Source: a virus. From it: 26,391 bases of DNA. The position numbers and the translations under genes are program-made. Positions 21,184 through 26,391 of this stretch are shown here, piece after piece. The stretch lies in IMG/VR virus record IMGVR_UViG_3300032156_000564, positions 1 to 26,391 of that record, one strand, 5' to 3'. Numbering within the stretch: position 1 is the stretch's first letter; every line of letters begins with the position of its first letter. The notes beneath the pieces were generated by a model. The model was not told the origin of the DNA. It saw nothing but the letters and a program-made list of their open reading frames with translations, and did no database searches.

Positions 21184-22432
21184 TTATTTCCACCTGTCTT
21201 TCATATAACATCCCTGTAAACAAAGCATCCAAGGCGTTGTATTCTAATAATTGTTTAATAGGGACTTCATGCATACGATTGAATCCACTTTCATTCGGCT
21301 TTTTAAATGGAGTTATATCGTCTCCGTATTCGTAGCCCCAATTTATAAACACTTGAAAATCTAATCCTGTAAACTTACGATGTTCATTAATAATATGGCT
21401 ACAAACCATTGTATCATGAACCCAATTCTGTGTTTCCACCCCAATTATTCTTCTGCCCCAACTCTCTTCCATTTGAATGTTTTGGGCCACTTTGGGTATT
21501 TTAGGCTCAGAGAGAATTTGTTTCCATAATGATTCTATTGAATCGAATTGTTTATCACTCCAATGATTTGGATAACTATATGGAAAAGAATAGCCATAAT
21601 TAGGCCATTCCAATTCTATCAGACTAACTCCAATTGTCCAGATATGATGGCCTGGTTTATAGGGTCTTAACCCAGAAGTTTCATAATCAATCGCAATTTC
21701 GATAGTTTCTAAAGATTGTTGGTCTAAAATTGATCTTAAAAAGTGGATAACCTCTTTAAAATCTGTTAATGGTTTACAAAACTTTTTCCAATCCATAAAT
21801 TCAGGAGATCCACGTTTTAGCTGATCTAAAGCCCATTTCAGACCTTGTTGGAATTTGGGTTTAAAATCAGCGTTACGAACAGCGAAAGAGGGGTGGTATA
21901 ATGGAATGATCCACGCCCCTGTTTGGGTATCTGGAATACATTGTCGGTTCCACCGTCCAATACTCAAATCTGAAGTAATAGGCTGTGAACGCCCTATGAA
22001 GAAGGCTTCTACTGCTTTGGCTCCGAATAGAAAAATGAATCTTGGATTTATTTCCTCTACGTTTTTCCGCCATCGTTGTTCACAAGAGAAAATCTCTTCT
22101 TTAGTGGGTGGGCGGTTGTTTCCATCTTTATCCGTAGGTCTGCAACCCAAAATGTTTTGTTTATAAAAATCCCTATCTAATTCAAATCCATTTGCAATCA
22201 GCGTTTCTCTTAACAAGTCTCCAGCCTCTCCAACGAACTGTTTACCTTGTAAATCCTCATTTTTCCCAGGAGCTTCCCCCAACATTAAAACTTTAAGTTG
22301 TCCTTCACCTGTGTAGGGCATTTTTGGGCTGTTTACTTGTTTATACAATCCGCACACCTCGCAATCGAATGCTTTACGATTGACTTTGGGTTTAGTTACT
22401 TTGGGAATATCTATCTCAAAAAAACCTTTCAT
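21173..22432 (-). CDS. Fusion of family 4 uracil-DNA glycosylase and Pol I-type 3'-5' exonuclease
   Basis: About 419 residues from ATG 22432, chosen for its ATGA overlap with the upstream stop; ATG 22459 is possible. The N-terminal half is UDG family 4-like: iron-sulphur ligands C24, C27, C97 and C117, GEAPGKNED (52-60), FVGEAGDLL and the active-site H180-P-S. The C-terminal half is a DnaQ-type proofreading exonuclease with D249-Y-E251 (Exo I), N318...E322 (Exo II) and Y398-x3-D402 (Exo III). It ends 11 bases inside the polymerase gene. Together the two genes equal one UDG-exo-pol polypeptide, a layout I recall for SPO1-type polymerases. Uracil sensing may be structural or catalytic. Confidence 0.85.
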   Translation of the reverse strand: MKGFFEIDIPKVTKPKVNRKAFDCEVCGLYKQVNSPKMPYTGEGQLKVLMLGEAPGKNEDLQGKQFVGEAGDLLRETLIANGFELDRDFYKQNILGCRPTDKDGNNRPPTKEEIFSCEQRWRKNVEEINPRFIFLFGAKAVEAFFIGRSQPITSDLSIGRWNRQCIPDTQTGAWIIPLYHPSFAVRNADFKPKFQQGLKWALDQLKRGSPEFMDWKKFCKPLTDFKEVIHFLRSILDQQSLETIEIAIDYETSGLRPYKPGHHIWTIGVSLIELEWPNYGYSFPYSYPNHWSDKQFDSIESLWKQILSEPKIPKVAQNIQMEESWGRRIIGVETQNWVHDTMVCSHIINEHRKFTGLDFQVFINWGYEYGDDITPFKKPNESGFNRMHEVPIKQLLEYNALDALFTGMLYERQVEIIGT

Positions 22433-22638
22433 ATCAACTCTTTTTCCATTGCTAACCATTCAGGGATAACTACAGCAACCATTCGTCTCTCTTTTTTCTC
22501 AATGCCTTCGATTTGCGATTTTGGAATCCAGACTTCTTTTTTACCATCAAACAAAAGCATTGCCTTATCAGTTTCATACTTAATCTGGCCTGTTATCTCT
22601 ATATAGTTTTGGTCCACTGAACGAATTAGTTTAGGCAT
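22429..22638 (-). CDS. 69-residue protein of unknown function
   Basis: The start is taken at ATG 22638 (MPKLIRSVD...), with GGAAG just upstream and an 8-base overlap with the zinc-ribbon gene stop; a GTG at 22668 would lie well inside that gene. The sequence (ITGQIKYETDKAMLLFDGKK, VWIPKSQIEGIE) looks like an SH3- or OB-like small beta barrel with a C-terminal helix. It is coupled to the UDG-exonuclease gene by an ATGA overlap. A role with the polymerase is plausible from position only. Confidence 0.6.
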   Translation of the reverse strand: MPKLIRSVDQNYIEITGQIKYETDKAMLLFDGKKEVWIPKSQIEGIEKKERRMVAVVIPEWLAMEKELI

Positions 22639-22777
22639 CTTCCATCTCTCTTTTTTCTGCCCACCCACAGTCAGGATTAGGACAACGATAATTCCCTTTC
22701 ATTGTTCCCACCCCAATATCAACCTCATCACAATCTAATTCTTCATCGCAACTGGGGCATTTTAAACAATCGACCAT
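22631..22777 (-). CDS. 48-residue micro zinc-ribbon protein
   Basis: ATG 22777 stands behind a strong AAAGGAGGTATAA site. The peptide has CLKCPSC near residues 4-10, another Cys at 16, and CPNPDCGWA near 32-40, so a ribbon with C-x2-C and C-x4-C knuckles. It ends with acidic, charged residues (EKREMEDA). It is the first gene downstream of a homing endonuclease gene and leads into the polymerase operon. It resembles the other tiny ribbons in this window in the CG-aromatic ending. Confidence 0.72.
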   Translation of the reverse strand: MVDCLKCPSCDEELDCDEVDIGVGTMKGNYRCPNPDCGWAEKREMEDA

Positions 22778-22782
22778 ATGAG

Positions 22783-23310
22783 TTATACCTCCTTTCTTTT
22801 AAGTAAATGTCCCCAAACCTTACCATTACAAATTTTCCAAACTTGACAGTTAGATGTTCTAAATCTTTTACTTAGAATTCCGGTTTTAACCCCTTGTTGG
22901 TGGAACCTTCTAATCTCAAAGACTTCCCGTTCAGTAAGTCTTGCGTTTCCGTTTTTTTCACCTTTTCGATCTTGCCTAAGATTCCTAAGTCTACCATCCT
23001 TTTTCATATGGCACGTCCTGCACAACCACTCATAATCAGACACGTCTCGTTTGTATTGTTCCGAGATATTTGCCAAATCATATACCTTTCTGATCTTACA
23101 ACGTTCACATAAATCAGGTTTTATTTTACGGTTTTTAACCCACTCGTGAACCGCTGCGTAGCCGACTTGATCCCCTTTCCATTGACCGTTTTTCTGGCCG
23201 GAGTTAATTCCTTTATAGCAAAAGCGTTCCCTCCCGAATTTATGAATTCTCATATGGTTACTAAAACTTTTTCGATTATCAAATTCCCTTCCATCAATCG
23301 AGCATTTCAT
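22783..23310 (-). CDS. HNH homing endonuclease with HTH tail
   Basis: This 175-residue protein has residues 1-25 resembling a degenerate C2H2 finger (MKCSIDGREFDNRKSFSNHM...). The middle is an HNH domain with CERC, LANISEQYKRDVSDYEWLC and CRTCH. The C-terminus is a helix-turn-helix DNA-binding segment (ARLTEREVFEIRRFHQQGV, then KICNGKVWGHL), typical of phage homing endonucleases. GAAGGAGAGTG precedes the ATG, three bases after the clamp gene stop. It differs in architecture from the NUMOD3 copies. It should target a site in or near clamp or polymerase genes of related phages. Confidence 0.87.
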   Translation of the reverse strand: MKCSIDGREFDNRKSFSNHMRIHKFGRERFCYKGINSGQKNGQWKGDQVGYAAVHEWVKNRKIKPDLCERCKIRKVYDLANISEQYKRDVSDYEWLCRTCHMKKDGRLRNLRQDRKGEKNGNARLTEREVFEIRRFHQQGVKTGILSKRFRTSNCQVWKICNGKVWGHLLKRKEV

Positions 23311-23313
23311 AAA

Positions 23314-24387
23314 TCACTCTCCTTCTACCTTAGCAACCATTAAATGTTTAAAGTTGGGACCACTAAAGAGGATACAATTTTTGTTGGCTCCAATTTGAAA
23401 TTCATGGGTAACTTTGAGAATTTTTTTCAAAAATTCTGGAGCAATCTTTATTTCTAATTCTCCAGGCATCGCATTGTCTTTCCATTCCACTTTGTCCTCA
23501 ATTTCTCCAGCCTCTTTCTTTCCACTTATAAACAAAAAATCCCCTTTCTTACTTAAAGAGACCATTGGTAAAAACCCAGTATCCCTATCTCCAATCTCAG
23601 CTAAAATCCCCACCATATCTAAAGCCTTATCCAACCCTTCTGGAAATTTGTAGGGTTTGGTTTTCTTACTTGAGGAATTGTCTTTAAGAACTTTTTCTAT
23701 TTTGTCAAATGGATATTCTCCTATCATTCTACGGGTGGAAATAATAAGCCCAGATGGATTTTTAAAATGAATCCAAGAGTCAGTAATAGCAACATTGTCT
23801 GAATCTCTTGCATATTTGACTACGTCTCCTACAACCTCTACAGGAAGTATAAACTCATTGGGCATAGTTCCACCCATTGTATAGACGGATACCCGTTGGT
23901 TGTCAGTGGAGAGGATTTGATTTTCTTTAAACCCTACCCCAGATAGAATTCCCAATGTGGGATCACTTTTGGTTCCTGGGATACAAAGGTCTAAACCATC
24001 CATAAACTTCTTGGGCAATGGTTCCCAATTCAAATTATCCGTATCCAAAGACTCCAACCTCTCTTTCAAGACTCCCAATTGTTTTTCTTCCATTAGGGTC
24101 ATTTTCAGAGTGGTTTTGGGATTTTTTATCACCAACTTACTTTCTTCCACAACCATTCTCAAATTATCCCCTTCCATTTTGGATAGGACTTTGTAGAGTT
24201 CTTGGGCTTTGACAGCACAATGAATTGGCTTTGGAGATTCTGCAAAAAAAGATACAGACACTGAATCATTAAAACTTCTTAACCATCCTTTATCGAATAC
24301 CAAAAAATCCATTCCCAAAGGACTGGAAGCCTTATCCACCCCAGGCATAATACATTCAATAGCTTTTAATAGTGTTTCCCGTTTCAT
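23314..24387 (-). CDS. dnaN: DnaN-like beta sliding clamp
   Basis: About 357 residues, a usual length for bacterial beta clamps (about 366). Start ATG 24387 follows AAAGGAGGCTTT and overlaps the previous stop (ATGA); an upstream in-frame start at 24423 is less likely. Clamp-like landmarks are the opening helix (RETLLKAIECI), GVGFKENQILSTDNQRVSVY in the second domain, STRRMIGEYPFDK in the inter-domain region, and a C-terminal strand (FKHLMVAKVEGE). A phage version of the bacterial three-domain dimer clamp, rather than the T4 gp45 trimer, fits the length. It holds the polymerase on DNA and is loaded by the ATPase at 18762-19709. Confidence 0.85.
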   Translation of the reverse strand: MKRETLLKAIECIMPGVDKASSPLGMDFLVFDKGWLRSFNDSVSVSFFAESPKPIHCAVKAQELYKVLSKMEGDNLRMVVEESKLVIKNPKTTLKMTLMEEKQLGVLKERLESLDTDNLNWEPLPKKFMDGLDLCIPGTKSDPTLGILSGVGFKENQILSTDNQRVSVYTMGGTMPNEFILPVEVVGDVVKYARDSDNVAITDSWIHFKNPSGLIISTRRMIGEYPFDKIEKVLKDNSSSKKTKPYKFPEGLDKALDMVGILAEIGDRDTGFLPMVSLSKKGDFLFISGKKEAGEIEDKVEWKDNAMPGELEIKIAPEFLKKILKVTHEFQIGANKNCILFSGPNFKHLMVAKVEGE

Positions 24388-25241
24388 AAAGCCTCCTTTT
24401 GAATGATGTCTTTTTGAAACCAAGAAAATACCTCACGGATATGATGAGGATTCATTTTGTCTTTAAATTTCTTGAGATTGGGATTGTCTAAAACCCCACC
24501 ATCGTTTACCAATTTGTTATTTCCCAGAATGATGGGGTCTGTATAAAAAAGCAATCTCATATATTCACTGAGAAACTCTTCTGGTCTGCAAATACAATAA
24601 CGAAAATTTATGTATTTGTAATTTTTGTCCCAAATATTCATTCCATAGATTTTCCCTTTTTTATCCCAAAGGAGCTTACGAAATTTGCCTCCAAGCACAT
24701 AACTTATCATTACTTCATCGTCCTCTATCTTTTCATCTCCCTTCTTTTCCAACCAAGAAGTTAAAAGCTCATTGAGGTCACCAGAATGGTGATACTTATG
24801 AACCCAATCATAGGTTAGATTATTATTTCCAAATCGTCTGGGCCATTTACGACAATTTTTCCGAAACACTGCCCAAGCCCCACCTTTCATACTTAGGAAG
24901 GTTCTGGGGTCATAAATATATTCATAATCCAAAAATTTGTGTTCCCAGTCTAAAGAAACAAGAGCAGAGGATGGATTCCATTCTGGAAAATCAGACCATA
25001 TCTTGTTTTCATCCCCTCCTATTATCCCTGTAAATTCTACCAAATGAGGTTTTGGAGATAAAATAGACATGGGATTTGGAATAGGAGAAATCATAGGGAA
25101 CATCAACCAATCTCCATCTACAATCATGGAGAAATCTCCTCTCTCTTTCTCTTCCAAATGGGCTTTGGAAAAGTATTCCTCACTACACCAGAAGTTAGGG
25201 GTTATATTCCCTTGTTCTAAAAGCTCTAAATATCGGCTCAT
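24384..25241 (-). CDS. GNAT-fold protein, possibly DUF2156/PG-lysyltransferase-like
   Basis: About 285 residues from ATG 25241 (GGGGGGAAGA upstream); an earlier ATG at 25265 has no ribosome-binding site. It contains FRKNCRKWPRRF near residue 125, resembling the substrate-binding turn of GNAT-like acyltransferases, and an end (NDGGVLDNPNLKKFKDKMNP) resembling the final strand and helix of DUF2156-type aminoacyl-lipid transferases. These similarities are by eye and weak. If true it could modify a phospholipid, protein or nucleic acid using an activated donor. The gene is coupled to the sliding clamp gene by an ATGA overlap. An alternative is a phage-specific protein with an unrelated fold. Confidence 0.55.
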   Translation of the reverse strand: MSRYLELLEQGNITPNFWCSEEYFSKAHLEEKERGDFSMIVDGDWLMFPMISPIPNPMSILSPKPHLVEFTGIIGGDENKIWSDFPEWNPSSALVSLDWEHKFLDYEYIYDPRTFLSMKGGAWAVFRKNCRKWPRRFGNNNLTYDWVHKYHHSGDLNELLTSWLEKKGDEKIEDDEVMISYVLGGKFRKLLWDKKGKIYGMNIWDKNYKYINFRYCICRPEEFLSEYMRLLFYTDPIILGNNKLVNDGGVLDNPNLKKFKDKMNPHHIREVFSWFQKDIIQKEAL

Positions 25242-25304
25242 TCTTCCCCCCGCTTTTCTTTCCATTTGCCGTCTTGGTTTAACAGGCCTTCTCCACTCCC
25301 AGCT

Positions 25305-26135
25305 TTATTTCCTTTTCCTACACAAGAGGACTTTTTTCGGAGTTGCTCGATCAGCTTCCTTGATACTGTCCCCGTCTTTCGGCTTTTTCCTCCCATTTTC
25401 TTTCACCTCCTGTAAATCGTTTATCATTCCGATGGAATCATACAAACACCCAGCCACAACCCCAGTCATAGAGTTATGAGACCCCTCAATGATAAAATAT
25501 CCCTTATCTGGGGGAAGAAAGAAAATCTTGATCTTATCATTAAAATTGAACAAGGAAAAAAAATCATTTGTTCGTAACCCAAGGGGCCCAAAGTCCTCTT
25601 CTATATCGTCTTCATATAGAGACAACCCCAACCCTGTAGCCTTCTTTCTTTCCAATTCTATTAGGGTTCCTGAATAAATGTCCCGCTGAAGGATTTTGAG
25701 CTCTTTGTCTTGTGATAGGAATTCAATGTGGGACAAGCTCTCCTCTAATAAGTCTAATGAAGGTTTGGAAAAAGAGATGTCGGCAACATAGACGTTGTCC
25801 TCATTGTGAAACTTAAAATACAACTCTTCCACTTCTTCAAAAGTCTGGGATGGAACTCGGCAAAGTTTTTTACGGACAAACTCTTGACTCTCTTTCAAGA
25901 AGGTTATGAACCCCTTATGAGTTCCAAATTCTGAGGAATCATAACTGCTGGCGAAAAATCCCACAGGTTCAAGGAATTCTTTTTTTGAGGCTTGAAAACG
26001 GAGAATGACCGTTTTGTCAGAGTTGAGAATATAGACCATATCTTCCAAACAAAAGATCATATTTTTTTGTCGGCCAGATTGTTCCAACCCCATAGCATAA
26101 GAGAAAATTCTTTCCATTTCTAATTCGTTTTTCAT
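25305..26135 (-). CDS. 276-residue protein of unknown function
   Basis: ATG 26135 overlaps the stop of the upstream partial gene, with AAAGGATTGGGATT before it. The sequence has alternating hydrophobic strand-like stretches (KNMIFCLEDMVYILNS, DKIKIFFLPPDKGYFII) and acidic helices, with a beta-rich two-domain look. The end is strongly basic (KKPKDGDSIKEADRATPKK). Its place beside the clamp and DUF2156-like genes invites comparison with clamp-fold or clamp-loader accessory proteins, but I see no motif to support this. Confidence 0.65.
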   Translation of the reverse strand: MKNELEMERIFSYAMGLEQSGRQKNMIFCLEDMVYILNSDKTVILRFQASKKEFLEPVGFFASSYDSSEFGTHKGFITFLKESQEFVRKKLCRVPSQTFEEVEELYFKFHNEDNVYVADISFSKPSLDLLEESLSHIEFLSQDKELKILQRDIYSGTLIELERKKATGLGLSLYEDDIEEDFGPLGLRTNDFFSLFNFNDKIKIFFLPPDKGYFIIEGSHNSMTGVVAGCLYDSIGMINDLQEVKENGRKKPKDGDSIKEADRATPKKVLLCRKRK

Positions 26136-26391
26136 AGCAATCCCAATCCTTTCGATTTACGAAATAGACTAAATTGAAAGTGTTCACAATAATAATCCGT
26201 AAAAGCCTTCACTGTCCTGATGGTTTTGAGTCTGGCTGGACGGGTATGACTATTTACAATATGCCAACAATCTCCCTTTGGAACCCATGGAACCTCTTCT
26301 ACACTACGGGTCTTAATCCAATTGTCTATCCGTTTTTGCCCCCCTCTTTTCCCTCGAATGTTAAGAACGTAATCACAAGGGCTATTAGGGA
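26132..26391 (-). CDS. C-terminal part of an unrecognised protein (start outside window)
   Basis: The minus-strand frame is open from the right edge and ends with TGA at 26132-26134, overlapping the next start. About 86 residues are visible: a basic segment (RGKRGGQKRIDNWIKTRSVE), then VPWVPKGDCWHIVNS, and a C-terminus rich in aromatic and basic residues (DYYCEHFQFSLFRKSKG). It may bind nucleic acid from its charge, but no family is recognised from this part. Confidence 0.6.
   Translation of the reverse strand, partial: PNSPCDYVLNIRGKRGGQKRIDNWIKTRSVEEVPWVPKGDCWHIVNSHTRPARLKTIRTVKAFTDYYCEHFQFSLFRKSKGLGLL

Overview
The window looks like part of the genome of an AT-rich, tailed, probably lytic bacteriophage. 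The genes are densely packed with ATGA/GTGA/TTGA overlaps and strong AGGAGG-type ribosome-binding sites. The replication and recombination set is T4-like in logic: SbcC/gp46, SbcD/gp47, a gp32-like single-strand binder, a UvsY-like candidate, a clamp, a clamp loader and a flap nuclease. It is built from mosaic parts, with a canonical RecA and a family A polymerase. Four HNH endonuclease genes are scattered among the replication genes. The host cannot be named from the sequence.

Positions 1-4864 run on the plus strand. After the end of a coiled-coil, membrane-anchored protein comes a compact cassette: a GT-B glycosyltransferase, a left-handed beta-helix acyltransferase, a 33-residue zinc ribbon, a radical SAM/SPASM-like enzyme, an asparagine-synthase-type ligase without a glutaminase domain, and a GT-A glycosyltransferase. 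Together they look like a pathway that modifies a sugar, base, peptide or surface glycan. The substrate cannot be read from the sequence.

From 5033 to the end every supported gene is on the minus strand, so the two blocks converge near 4.9-5.0 kb. Taken in plus-strand order, 5.0-7.7 kb holds small proteins (several micro zinc ribbons), an excisionase-type HTH protein, an MT-A70 adenine methyltransferase and a protein with tandem HTH-like repeats. At 7.7-13.5 kb are the gp46/gp47 nuclease pair, two HNH endonucleases and RecA. At 13.5-17.7 kb are a 70-residue protein ending in a bacterial SSB-type tip, the 5' nuclease, a third HNH gene, a structured RNA element, the gp32-like protein and a UvsY-like candidate. 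At 17.7-26.4 kb are a membrane-anchored lytic transglycosylase, the clamp loader, a polymerase split into two overlapping genes (UDG plus proofreading exonuclease; polymerase), a fourth HNH gene, the sliding clamp, a possible DUF2156-like protein and uncharacterised genes.

The minus-strand genes would supply most of a replisome and recombination machine. No helicase, primase, terminase or structural gene is seen. The points most worth following are the plus-strand modification cassette, the SSB-tail mimic, the mutually exclusive RNA stems near 15.5 kb, the split UDG-exonuclease/polymerase, and the family of tiny zinc ribbons.
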